Positions 12,148 through 23,600 of a stretch of DNA of 64,000 nt are shown here, in pieces; position 1 is the stretch's first letter; each line of letters begins with the position of its first letter. The DNA comes from Mactra quadrangularis (taxonomy: Eukaryota; Mollusca; Bivalvia; Venerida; Mactridae). The position numbers and the translations under genes are program-made. The notes below the pieces were generated by a model. It ran no database searches. It saw only the letters and a program-made list of their open reading frames with translations, and had not been told where the DNA came from. Location of the stretch: contig CM046296.1 of the NCBI GenBank assembly GCA_025267735.1, positions 22,532,464-22,596,463 of the forward strand. Direction: 5' to 3'.

Positions 12148-13700
12148 CATCAATTTTATTTTATTTGGTAAATTGGAACTCATGGGTGTAAAATCAGTTT
12201 CTTGGTTTAAGTCTTACCTGTCCGGTAGAAAACAATGGTCAATATTGGTAAAACTTTCTCCAAAGCCAATGCAGTTACATGTGGGGTTCCTCAAGGAAGT
12301 ATCCTGGGACCACTCCTTTTTCTATGTTATGTCAATGACATGGTCACTAGTATTGATAAAGATTGTAAACTTATACTTTATGCTGATGATAGTACTATTT
12401 TGTTTAGTCACAAAAATCCTGAGTTCATCTCAGTTAAACTTGGCCAGGTTTTGGAAGGATGCTCTGAATGGTTGGTAGATAACAAACTGTCATTGCACCT
12501 AGGCAAGACAGAATATATTTTGTTTGGGCCAAAACGTAAATTGAACCAAGACAGTCAATTCATTGTTATGCCTAATTGTAATGGTCATGACATTAAGGGA
12601 TCTAAAAAAGTTAAGTACTTAGGGCTTGTCATTGATAATGATTTAACAGGCGAATCAATTGTTCAGAGCATTATATCCAAAGTAAATGCCAAACTTATTT
12701 TTTATATAGAAATAACAATTGTTTAGATTTTAACACCAGGAAAATATTATGTTCTGCATTATTACAGTGTCATTTTGACTATTCTTGTTCTTCTTGGTAT
12801 GAAGGTATATCTAAAGGTTTGAAAAAGAAGCTACAGATTATGCAAAATAAAGTTATTAGATTCATTAAAGGGTATTCTCCAAGACAATCTATTTCATATC
12901 AAGATTATGTAGATTTAAATATGTTAAATGTAAATAACCGTGTTAAACAGCTGAGACTTAGCCATATTCACAGAGTCTTTCATAACAAATGTCCGTCATA
13001 TTTGAAAAATAACTTTGAACGACGAGAAGATAACATGCGGTATAATACCAGATCTAGTAGTTTAAATTTTAATGTCCCAAATGCTAACAATGTCAGTAAA
13101 CAGACTTTTTATTACTATGGTATTTTAGACTGGAATTCACTTCCAGAAGAAATCAAAGCTGTGAAAAATTTCCAGAAATACAAACTTCTTGTCAAAAAAT
13201 ATTTACTTAAGTAAACAGGTTACAGAATGTACCCAAGATTTTATATACTATTAATACATGTTTTATTAGATATATACTATTGATCTGTCTTATTAGACAT
13301 ATGTGTCTGTGATAATATGTGCTTGTAGCATACTTTTAATAATCCCGTTTTTGAACAAAGTCTTGTCCTCAATAATTGTTATTTTTTTCTATTTTTTTTA
13401 AACAATTTGTTATTCCCTTAAATGGACCCCATTGGAAATAAGCTTTCAGCTTAATGGGTTATCCATAGGTTCTTAGTACTTGATTACAACACATGTCTAT
13501 TCTAATATATTATTAAAAGTATGTCGAGCTATAGTTGTACACTGTTGTAAGTCATAATATGCTAGTCAATAGTTTTTAGTTCATCATGTCTTATCATCAT
13601 ATATACTGATGTTAAACTTTTATCTGTGATTTTATTGAATATTTCTGTGATATTGTGTTATAATGTGCTAATGATCTTAAATGTCAATAAATAAATATAG
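12148..13700 (+). mobile_element. 5'-truncated non-LTR retrotransposon, broken reverse transcriptase
   Basis: Only the C-terminal part of the reverse transcriptase remains. It reads from SVSWFKSYLSGRKQ through a frameshift near 12235 to GVPQGSILGPLLFLCYVND and the catalytic LILYADDST (about 12370-12400), then to a second frameshift near 12725, and on through the typical C-terminal region (KVIRFIKGYSPRQ, LDWNSLPEEIKA) to a stop at 13212. The 3' UTR ends in an AATAAATAAATATAG tail near 13683-13700 and carries a stem-loop at 13427-13459. Jockey/CR1-like by general appearance; the exact clade is not determined. Two frameshifts make it inactive. Confidence 0.85.
13427..13459 (+). other. Stem-loop in LINE 3' UTR
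   Basis: CCCATTGGAAATAAGCT followed by TTCAGCTTAATGGG can pair (CCCATT/AATGGG and AAGCT/AGCTT). It lies between the reverse transcriptase stop and the tail of the element at 12148. Confidence 0.55.
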
Positions 13701-13733
13701 ATCGCTTATAGAACTGGTATTATAAAAGCAATG

Positions 13734-14085
13734 GGCTATCACGTAAGCATAGTGGCTACCCTGGGAAAATTCCTAGGGCTTGGGCGAAAGACCACTAAAG
13801 GTCGGTAATTTACGTTATTTGTATAAAATCACCACTCAGATGGGCCATGTTTCAAGGCTCGAATCTCGTGTTTAAACGATTTGGCCGGGTACTGGCGTAT
13901 ACCACGTTAAAGGTATGACCAAAGGCTATTACGTGTGTATAGCGGCTACCCTGGGAAAATTCCGTGGGTTAGGACCAAAAACCACTTAAGGTCGGTACTT
14001 TACGGTTTGTGTATAAAATCAGCACTTAGATGGGCCGATTTTATACACAAAACACATAATACCGACTAGTGGCCTTAGGCCGGAC
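13734..14085. repeat. Direct duplication plus inverted part, about 185-bp spacing
   Basis: GGCTACCCTGGGAAAATTCC, then AAGGTCGGTA and GTATAAAATCA..CAC..AGATGGGCC, occur at 13750-13857 and again at 13935-14035. An inverted part (GATTTTATACACAAAACAC, then TACCGAC) follows at 14037-14070. Confidence 0.75.
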
Positions 14086-14282
14086 AAATGGACTTGCCAT
14101 GTTAAATAGCCGTATTAGGCCTAAATTATTATTTCACGATTCGTTATATAAAAATATTGCTAGCAAAAGTAGCACTCTGTGGTCACTTTTGCTAGCAAAA
14201 ATATTTTGCTAACTTCAGCGTCATTCTTCAACATGGTTTTAGATCCTCACGATCTTGTGAATCCCAATTAATATCTTTCATC

Positions 14283-15467
14283 CAAGACATAAGCCTATCA
14301 AATAACAAAAATAACCAAACAGACATCATCATTATGGATTTTGCAAAGGCTTTTGATAAGGTTCCTCACAAGCACTTACTATATAAACTTAAGTATTATG
14401 GTGTAACATGTAATGCCTTTAATTGGATATCAGACTTCTTAGCTGATAGAACCCAGACGGTTGTCCTGGATGGTGTTATGTCAGAGAAGGTGCCAGTAAC
14501 CTCTGGAGTCCCCAGGGCACCGTTCTTGAGCCAATCCTTTTTCTCATTTACATCAATGACCTATCTGAATACATCAAACACAGCACATTAAGACTCTTTG
14601 CAAATGGCAGTATCATTTATTGAGAAATTCACAACATAAATGACAGCAAACTTTTATAACAGGATCTGGAAGCTGCAGGCAAATGGGAAAATGACTGGCT
14701 AATGCAGTTCCATCCTGATAAATGCAATATTCTCAGTATAACACAGAAAAAGAACCCAATCAAATTCAGTTACAAACTCCATAATCATATTCTTGAAAAT
14801 GTTGACTCTGCAAAATACCTAGGTGTCACATCACAAAATAATCTTAAATGGGATAAACATATCAATACCATAACCAAAAAAAGCAAACCAGTCTCTTGGA
14901 TTCCTTCGTAGAAATTTAAAAATAAATTCTCCCAAGGTTAAAGAACATGCATGTAAAGCCATAGTAAGACCAAAGCTAGAATATTCATCCAGTGTTTGGG
15001 ACCCATATACCAAAATTCAAACAAATCAAATTGAAAAAGTTCAAAGAAGGGCGGCAAGGTTTGTAACTAATCGTTTTCACAATACAAGTTCTGTCTCAGA
15101 CATGATCTCCAACTTAAAATGGCCAACTCTAGAAATTAGAATAACAAGAGCTCGACTTATAATATTCTATAAAATTGTCTATAATCTTATTGCTATACAC
15201 CCTGACCCTACCTTACTTATACCCAACACATCAAAAACAAGACAAGGCAACAGCAGCCATCTCCATTCTTTTAAACATATTAGCACATCCAAAGACTCGT
15301 ATAAATATTCTTACTTTCCAAGAACTGTAATTCAGTGGAACAAGTTGCCAGCTGCTGCACACCAAGCAACCACACTTGATGGTTTTAAACTGATTGTCAC
15401 TGTCCCTGTCGTACTATCAACCATGAACAATAATCAGCTTATCATTATGTACAAAGTTTTAAAGTAA
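14283..15467 (+). mobile_element. Second non-LTR retrotransposon fragment, degenerate reverse transcriptase
   Basis: It starts inside the reverse transcriptase with MDFAKAFDKVPHKHLLYKL, then GVTCNAFNWISDFL and TSGVPRAP, where the frame breaks. The expected catalytic YADD box is replaced by LFANGSIIY at about 14590-14620, and a stop follows, so catalytic aspartates are lost. Further frames give FHPDKCNILSIT, YLGVTSQNNLKWDKHI, and the C-terminal VQRRAARFVTNRFHNTSSVS region at 15035-15100, to WNKLPAAAHQATTLDGFKL. At least three frameshifts or stops show an old dead copy. It differs from the element at 12148, so two LINE lineages are present. Confidence 0.85.
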
Positions 15468-15625
15468 CACTGTATTATATTATATTTCTTGTTTATCACT
15501 GTAAATAAGTGATCACTAAGTCTGTTTTATTTTTACTTTTTTTTACCCAAATTTTAAATTTGCCAGCGCCTGCACATGATCCTCAAAGTAACGAGGGAGT
15601 GCAGTATCCTCTTAGAAGTAGAAGG

Positions 15626-15775
15626 GCATGTCCTAGGATTTCCAAAAGACACTTTGTAATTTCACCAGCGTCTAGTCTATACTCGTAGATGGACCAATCA
15701 CTTGTCATATTCAACAATTGAACAGTATATGGATTTTTAGCATGACTTTGGCTTCGGCATCACATTGAATAATAC
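15626..15775. repeat. Left copy of a direct repeat flanking the satellite
   Basis: It contains GGCATGTCCTAGGATTTCC, TTTGTAATTTCACCAG, GATGGACCAATCACT, TCATATTCAACA and GACTTTGGCTTCGGCATCA. The same blocks, in the same order, recur at 16550-16775 on the other side of the satellite, so the region arose by a local duplication. Confidence 0.7.
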
Positions 15776-15778
15776 AAC

Positions 15779-16424
15779 TTTGATTTTTGGTGTAAAGTAT
15801 GGTCATGGATTGCCACGGAAAATATAATTATAAAATACCTTCACGTTCATTTTTGGTGTAAGGTATGTGTTACAGATTGCCACGGAAATATAATTATAAA
15901 ATACCTTCACGTTCATTTTTGGTGTAAGGTATGTGTTACAGATTGCCACGGAAAATATAATTATAAAATACCTTCACGTTCATTTTTGATGTAAGGTATG
16001 TTTTACAGATTGCCACGGAAAATATCACAAAATTAACCTTTACAACCTTGATTTTTGATGTAAGGTATGGTCACGGATTGCCACGGAAAATATCACAAAA
16101 ATATACCTTTACAACCTTGATTTTTGATGTAAGGTATGGTCACGGATTGCCACGGAAAATATCACAAAAATATACCTTTACAACCTTGATTTTTGATGTA
16201 AGGTATGGTCACGGATTGCCACGGAAAATATCACAAAAATATACCTTTACAACCTTGATTTTTGATGTAAGGTATGGTCACGGATTGCCACGGAAAATAT
16301 CACAAAAATATACCTTTACAACCTTGATTTTTGATGTAAGGTATGGTCACGGATTGCCACGGAAAATATCACAAAAATATACCTTTACAACCTTGATTTT
16401 TGGTGTAAGGTATGGTTACGAATT
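15779..16424. repeat. Tandem satellite of about 67-69 bp units, two subtypes
   Basis: Nine to ten tandem units. The first four (15779-16020) contain TTTTTGGTGTAAGGTATG and GATTGCCACGGAAAATATAA and are about 67 bp. The last five or so (about 16050-16424) are 69 bp and almost identical, with GTAAGGTATGGTCACGGATT and ATCACAAAAATATACC. The 69-bp period is a multiple of three, which creates an open frame of 23-residue repeats; I treat that as chance. The near-identity of the second subtype suggests recent expansion. Confidence 0.93.
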
Positions 16425-16548
16425 ATTTTTTTCAGATCTCATGAAAAGAAGTATACTAATACAAACAAGATTGTGTCTACTTTACAGAATAATAAATATA
16501 TTCGTATGTCGAACTGTAATTCTGAGATCAAACGTCAAAAACATTAAC
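16424..16548 (+). pseudogene. Stray copy of the last exon of the CHY zinc-finger gene
   Basis: TTTTTTTCAG (acceptor-like) followed by ATCTCATGAAAAGAAGTATA, then CTAATACAAACAAGATTGTG, matches the start of the terminal CHY-gene exon (20754-20700, minus strand) with only a few substitutions over about 55 bases. The reading frame stays open for about 36 codons to a TAA, close to the length of the true exon, but the sequence after the first 15 codons is unrelated. It lies on the opposite strand to the parent gene, directly after the satellite. Confidence 0.75.
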
Positions 16549-16549
16549 A

Positions 16550-16775
16550 GGACATGTCCTAGCTAGGATTTCCAGAAGCACTCTGTAATTTCACCAGGGT
16601 CTTGTGTACAGATGGACCAATCACTGGTCATATTCAACAGTTACTGTTACCTTCATAAGGTATTTTATGATGATATTTCCCATGGCTATGCATAAAAATT
16701 AGGTGGGCTATCCGTAAATGGAATCATCCGTATTATGGAATATTTTGGCATGACTTTGGCTTCGGCATCAAATTG
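16550..16775. repeat. Right copy of the direct repeat flanking the satellite
   Basis: The same ordered blocks as 15626-15775, with an extra insertion of about 80 bp between the TCATATTCAACA block and the GACTTTGGCTTCGGCATCA block. Confidence 0.7.
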
Positions 16776-18151
16776 TTACAAATTGTCATAAAGTTACTTA
16801 ACTACTGAAGAGAATGTATTAAAACTTCACACGCCTATAAACTATGATTTTTTAAACATGATTCACACAAGTCCCATAACTCTGGCTAGCTTTTTACTAT
16901 AAAGTAATGTCCCTTCACACATCTATACTTACTACGTCTTCATTGAATATTATAAATGAATTTAGACTGATTTACTTTTTTTAACTGGCATGAATTTTTG
17001 CCTTTTTTATAAAAGCACCCAGAATAGCTTAGCATGTTTCTATAGTTATTTGTATTCTCATATTTTACTTTTGGAAGCATAAATACATGTATGTGTAATT
17101 TTACAAATCAAAGATATTTGGTGCCAAAATGATCAACATTTTTTTAAACTTTGTACTGTTGCACAAGTGTTCAAGTAAGCCGACATATCTTAAGAATTTT
17201 CATGTCCAAATTAGCTTTCTATTATTTTAATCTTATCTTGTTTGCTAACTTTTTTAAATATCAAGTAATGAAGTTATGAACTGTTTTAAAGATAGCTAGT
17301 TCTTTCATCAGACTTAACATATAGGTAAACATCAAGATTATTGTAGCTGTGTTATGCTCTTTTTTTAAAATTAACATTAAGAGTTCTACAACATCAATTT
17401 AAATAATGGTTATTGAAGTGCTAGACTCAGTGTGAATTGCGCTTTTAGCGGCCCATTTACCCTTAACCGCTCAATCCCGCATTTTTACGTGTCTAGACCC
17501 CCCTCCAAAATGGCCGCCACAGCCTTGAAAATGGTGTTTTTTAACTGGATTAAGCTAATTTCACTAAAGGATAGTTGTCCCAAAAAAATGAGCTCGTTTT
17601 CGCGCGCCTCCCCCATCAATTGATGTCTCAGGGGGGTTCCGAAGGGGGGATGTGCCCCCCCTTTGTTGCTGGGGTTTGAAGGGGGCGCAGCGCCCCTCAT
17701 CGCCAGAAAAAAAATCGGGGTCATTGAGTGCATAGAAATGGCGCCAAATGCTGATTAGAAAACATGTTTTCAGTATTTGAAAAGACCTGGCACTTCAGAC
17801 CTCAATTTCGGAAAATATTACTGTTTGAAGGGCAAACGTTGGGTGGAAAAAGAGCGAAAATTGCATTTTTTGCCGTTTTTGCTCCGCCCCAGCGTTGCCA
17901 TGGTAACGGGGATCGGGGCTCAACTTGGTTTTTCTAAAAGACATTCACCCAGGGAATAACTTGGCCAAGTTGCATAACTGTATGATAAATAGTAATGAAA
18001 TTAGAGCATCTTGAAATAGCCCTAGCGTGTAATGGTGAAAAAATGGCCACTTTTCACACATGTCGCAACCAGTAAAGGGTTAACCAATCAAAATAACAAA
18101 ATGAAGCAAAAGTCGCTGGCGTTTTCAAAAGAAACTAGCACAGTGATACTA
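16776..18151. other. No gene; GC-rich stretch at 17440-17960
   Basis: AT-rich sequence, then a GC-rich block with CCAAAATGGCCGCCAC, GGGGGGTTCCGAAGGGGGGA, GGGGGCGCAGCGCCCC and ATGGCGCC. The block looks like a repeat or decayed element. No coding frame supported. Confidence 0.5.
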
Positions 18152-19380
18152 TACTTAAACGCAAAAGTTTTGCAACAAAATTGGTTAACATTTAATTTCA
18201 GACAAACAACAACTAATCTCAATTTGTTTTTTATTCATATTTGATCATACTATTTCATAAAAAAGTAACATTTTCATGGTCGAATTATGCTGTAATTCGA
18301 TTTAAAAGTAGTGCGACCAAAAAACGAAAAGTCACACAAAGTAAGACTAGTTATGGCACGCACCTCATTACCGTTAATGGCCACATCTGGCGCGAATAAC
18401 AGCGGTGCATCATCGCCGCATTGACCCACGAGCCTCCAGATAATTCATGCGACAAAGCATCCCATTCTCATCGCAAAGCTGCCAGCAATTCTCCAACGTT
18501 TTGTTAATTTATTCCACGCAGTTTTTGCTTTAGTTTGTCCCGAAAATGTTCAATCGGATTAAGATCCGGTGAGTATGCTGGCCATGGAAGGGTAGGAATA
18601 TTGTTATCCGAAAGGAAATGCCGAGTTACACGAGCCATATAAGGTCGAGCGTTATCTTGTTGTAACACCATGCTGGGGTTTGCAGCAAAATATGGTAAAA
18701 ACAACATGGCGCAGAATCTCATCCAAGTAATGTTGTGCAGTGAGTCCTTGGCGTTCACGTCCGTTACGCCGCACTGATTCTCGTCCACGACCGTTGATAC
18801 AGATGAGGCCAGTTTTCTCCAGGAATCTCTGCTGCAGTTTGTGTTGCTGTCTTCTTGCAGTTTCGTAGGTGCATTAAACGTATTGTCTGGCCCTGACGTA
18901 ATGTGGTGACACGTGGTCGTTCGGCACGTGCCAGCTACTGTGTCAGTCTCGCTAAATTAACTCTGCAAACGACTTATAGTCGACCTTTGCACACCACATT
19001 TTCTAGCGACAACAGCTTGATTAAGGCCAGCTTCCAACATCGCAATGCACGCGCACGTTGCTCATTTGAAAGCTTTATGACGTAACCATAAAACCTAAAC
19101 CTGTCAATATTGTATTGTTTTTCATACAACGACACTCTCATCTTTCAAATGTGTTAGAAGAATTGAATAAAAATAACATTTTGAATTCGTGCACGTGCAA
19201 AGTGAGAAAATGGAGGCAAGTGCAATTCCGATATGCTCCATGAGCATATCAATGAAAATTACACACGATGTTTTGGTGAGAGTCCTGCACATCGGTACTT
19301 AGTCAGGACATATTTATATGAACATTGACTTGTGCCTAAAATTGACCATTGAAATGTTGCAAAATTTTTGCGTTTAAGTA
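18152..19380 (-). mobile_element. Tc1-like DNA transposon, decayed, with TA target duplication
   Basis: A 1229-bp element bounded by imperfect inverted repeats beginning TACTTAAACGCAAAA (left 18152, right end at 19380), each next to a TA. The transposase runs on the minus strand from about 19140. Its helix-turn-helix (LSNEQRARAL, then ARKCGVQRSTISRLQ in shifted frames) lies near 19080-18950. The DDE end lies at 18504-18788 with VLQQDNARPYMARVTRHFLS and PAYSPDLNPIEHF, giving the expected D and E of the D34E type. Several frameshifts and stops separate the parts, so it is a pseudogene. Confidence 0.88.
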
Positions 19381-20266
19381 TACATGTATTTACAGCATTT
19401 AAGCAATGTGGTCAGCATTTTATAAATTACAGCATTACCGCAATATAGTGGAATAAACATATTGTCCAAATACTGAAGACAAAACACTAAATGATCAGAA
19501 TATAAATTTTATTTAAAAGATTTTTCATTATTTTCAAATACAATTAAATCAAACCACAATGAAATGAATGAACCAAGTTTCTAATCATAAATTCATCATG
19601 TACATCATTGTCTTTATTTAATAATTACTTTATCAAAATTACTTTATCATACTTTACTACATCAAATCACTGATTACAGGTAATAGAAATCATGCTATGA
19701 TCTTATTATATACTCAATACATAATTCAAAATGCATTATGAATACATGACTCAACAAGGATTTACACGCCATTGTCAAGTGCTCGAAATAATGGAAGAAA
19801 AATTTCGAGCTGTCATAATTTCCAGCAATTACATCTTCAAAACAAAAATAGTTAAACACATCGTTTTTGCAACACAATAAATTTATTCTCTTTCTGGACA
19901 AAACAACTCATTGAGTAATAACATATTAATCACTAGGTGATAAATTCTCAACTGATTTTTTTTAAATTTGCAAATCAAACTAATACACGGGTGGAAGTAA
20001 AGTTTTTTTATAATACTGAAATAGACAAATTTCATATAAATTACATCAAGTAATTCATTTTCAAAATACTGAAAAACTTTCACCCATGCAAATAGAAATT
20101 AACCGTATACATTTAAAAATTATAACAATCAAAATAATTAGACAATATGCCTAAACTCAAATTACAATATTGTTATTATGAGTCTTAAAAGTGGGGCCTG
20201 TTTTCAATTGGCATTTATGGCAGTTAGCATATTTGCACATGCAGAAATAAAGACATGTATAGTTTG

Positions 20267-20396
20267 TTTTTTCTCAACTGTCAAAACATGAATAATTTCA
20301 CGGTGTCTAAACACTCTTTGTCTAACACACGTGATATTGAAATAGTGTGTAATCGTTCACCCTGAAATTATTCTAACTCTGACAGTTGAGAAAAAA
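20267..20396. repeat. Imperfect fold-back downstream of the CHY gene stop
   Basis: TTTTCTCAACTGTCAAAACA...ATAATTTCACGGTG pairs with CACCCTGAAATTAT...TGACAGTTGAGAAAAA, arms of about 38 bp. It lies about 250 bases past the stop codon, so probably in the 3' UTR or flank. Confidence 0.65.
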
Positions 20397-20645
20397 TGGA
20401 AAATACAGTTTAACTATACAGTATAATATAATATAGATCAAAAGAACAAAAAATAATTAATAAGAAAATAAAGATACTATGAACTATGTTGAATATATGA
20501 ACAACTAAAATAGAAAAATTATTCTACTCGTAGAAACAAAATTCATACAAAAAATACATGACATCAATACACATAATTAGTCCATTTTGTTTAACTGAAT
20601 TTTGAAAAAAGTAACCCTGAAGCTTCAATATTAGAAACAATCTGT

Positions 20646-23600
20646 CTAAGTATGTCTCAGTTTAGTGACTTTCTTTCCTTTATTTTTCTCTTGTGCAGCC
20701 TTAGCTTTGTTAGACACAGTCTTGTTTGTATTAGTATACTTCTTTTCATCAGATCTGAAAATAATAAGGATGAAAAAATAATTATTATTGTTATATTATA
20801 TATTAAAATGTATATCTATACATATGCATTTACAATCTTATTTAATTTTTATCATGACACAAGCTTTACTGTTTGCTTCAACCCCTTGATCAGTAGACCT
20901 GCGTGCTACCAACTGAGCTAGCCAGGCTGCTTCACTTTAAACAGTCATAGCCATAAATTTTCTCAAGCACTAGTCCAATGTTTTTACGTCAAATATTAAA
21001 CAGCAAAACTATTGACTGATCAATTCCATACATATCACACATACATAAAGTACTATACAGATTGCAGTAAATGTTTCACTATAAAGACCATCTAGTGATC
21101 TTGGGTTTGCAAAATCATGACATCTTTGATGATTTTGATGCCCAAAATGATTAATTGAAGTAAGAAATAGTCCCCACATTAAGACCATCTCACTATTAAG
21201 AATCAAGATTTAATTGTTCTACCAGTAGAATATTATTGTAGTAATATATATATTTCTACATACCTGCTCATACTGATCTTATCTCTACATCCACGACCAC
21301 CTTCCCAATGAGATGTTCTAACTTTAGTTAAAGCACTACTACATCCATTACATGGTTTATCTACTGCAAATGGCTGAAATATTAGAAATCAAAACTTTAG
21401 CTTAGAGAGCAACATTTTGTAATAGATACACTCACATTACAAGTTTAGTTTCTAATAAGTTGCAGGAACACTTTAGGGCTGAGAGTTTTTACTAAGTTAA
21501 GCATCAACAGTAGTTACTCAGTGAAGGAACCATGGTTATATATCCATGAGCAAGAACTTTATTTTTAAAATCCTGCAGACTAACAAAAAGCCCAGTAAAC
21601 TTTAACTAACAAATCCTGTGAATTTACTTAAACAATAAAATGAAAAGGCTCTGAAACTTGGAAAGCCTGAATAATTCATCAATTGTTTTCTGAAATCTTG
21701 TTCCTTTGATAAAATGGTAAAACTAATTAATTCTAAAGATCTATTACTTAATGTTAAAAAGTAAACAAAACTATTACGGAAACATTTTAGTTCAAGAGAT
21801 TAAATAAAGTATAGAAATTTTCTGCAATCTTTCCTAGTCTATTAAAGACATTAAAAAGCTAAATAGATGTAAACATACCTGTTCTTTACAACAGAATCCA
21901 CAAATCATTCTATTAGCAAACTTCATCTCATGATCTTCTTTGTCATCATGACACACATCACATGGATATGTTTTACCACAGCATGGAAATCTGAATAAAT
22001 GTACAGTAAAATAATTATAATAATATAAAGAAACTGTAGAACAAATACAGTCATTAAAATAGGTTTTAAAGCAATATCCGTAAACAGAGATCCTGTTCTA
22101 CTCGCGTTGTCGTACTGAATCTCTACTTAGTCAATGCAAGGTCACGTCAAGATGAACTTTGTATCGACTAATCAATGCATAGCTTTCATCTAGAGGAAAA
22201 CACTATTTATCACATTTTGATTTCGTAATTTCTAGTTTCAGACCAAGGTTTGCATGCAAATTTAACTGCAGTATTATTTACAGTCTGCAATTGGGTGGCT
22301 CATTCCAAATTGCCTGGCGTAGACGATGTAAACAAGTTACGTATCATAACAATATCGTCATTAATATTAAGATGAGAAAAGGTCACCTGAACGTGACCTT
22401 CGTTTGGAAAAGGCCAGATCTAAATTAGCGAGTATGCGAGCGGTAAAATTTTAGATCGGGTTTTAATCAGATTGGTTTTGAAGTTGCTTATTAAGGTATA
22501 AAAACTTAAGTTTTATTCTAACATGCCTATGATTTATTCTACAATAAAATATAGAAAAAACCATTGTTATTTGTTAAAGAATATTGGACTGAAATATCAA
22601 ATGTAATATGTAATAAGTGAAATGTAAACATGTAATGAAATACATACCTTAACCATCTAAAACTTTTCTTATAATGTTTACAAGCACCATTGTCAGGTAA
22701 TGGTAGACCTTCTTTTATAGCTGGGTCTTTTAACAATCTTGTATTTCTTCTAACATTTACTGTATGTACACGTCCTGAAACTAGTAACACAAATATAGTT
22801 TAAAACAAGAAATATAACGTGGAAACCACATTAAAGCCGGATTTAAAAACTTTAACGCAAAAATTGCTAAGGGCATTAATCCATAATAAAGCCAGATAGA
22901 GTTGTGGTTACTGTCTTATTCTGTTCATCACATGGTATGTTATCATTGTATGAAGTTTCATAAAGATTTGACAATAAATAGCAGAGCTATATGCTAATCT
23001 GAAAACTTTAACGCAATTGTTAACGACACCAGACGCCCGCCATCCGATGTTTCGCCAAACTATTAGCCGAATTTCTTCCTTAAAAAATCCGGTTAAAAAT
23101 GATACAGTAAAGTTCTGCTATTTTGGATCTTTTTGGTTATAGCAAAATCATACAAAATCATTTTGCTACTCCTGAAAGTCCCAAATGCTGAATTTCAGAA
23201 AACATAATTATTATGTTCTATAATAAGACAATACCCAAGGCTCGAATTTAAGCTCGCATACTTGCAAAATGCGAGTTGATTTTGAAAATTTTGATTTTTA
23301 TTTCAACTCGCAAATTTTTGCAAGTTAAAATTGACACATAATTACCATCTAAACTATTAAGGCCCAGATCAGCATTGAAACGGCCAGATAGATCGATAGA
23401 TTAATTAAAGATTCATCCTAAAAAGGACTATAATCTTTGTCTATCCGAAGTATCGCCCTTGTTCTATCTACAGTTAATATAGTAGGCCTACTCTGTTGTT
23501 TTATATAGAATATGAGAATAGAAATTATGTATGCTATTAAACTTTTGAAAAATAATGCTTGTCATTTTTTCATTTTGCGAGTTGAAATGAAATCAACTCC

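Noticed and set aside
15779..16424. CRISPR-like array
   Set aside because: The units are contiguous satellite copies without unique spacers, and the genome is eukaryotic.
16048..16566. 172-residue open frame with five 23-residue repeats
   Set aside because: It is the 69-bp satellite read in frame. The period is divisible by three, so one unit without a stop keeps the whole array open.
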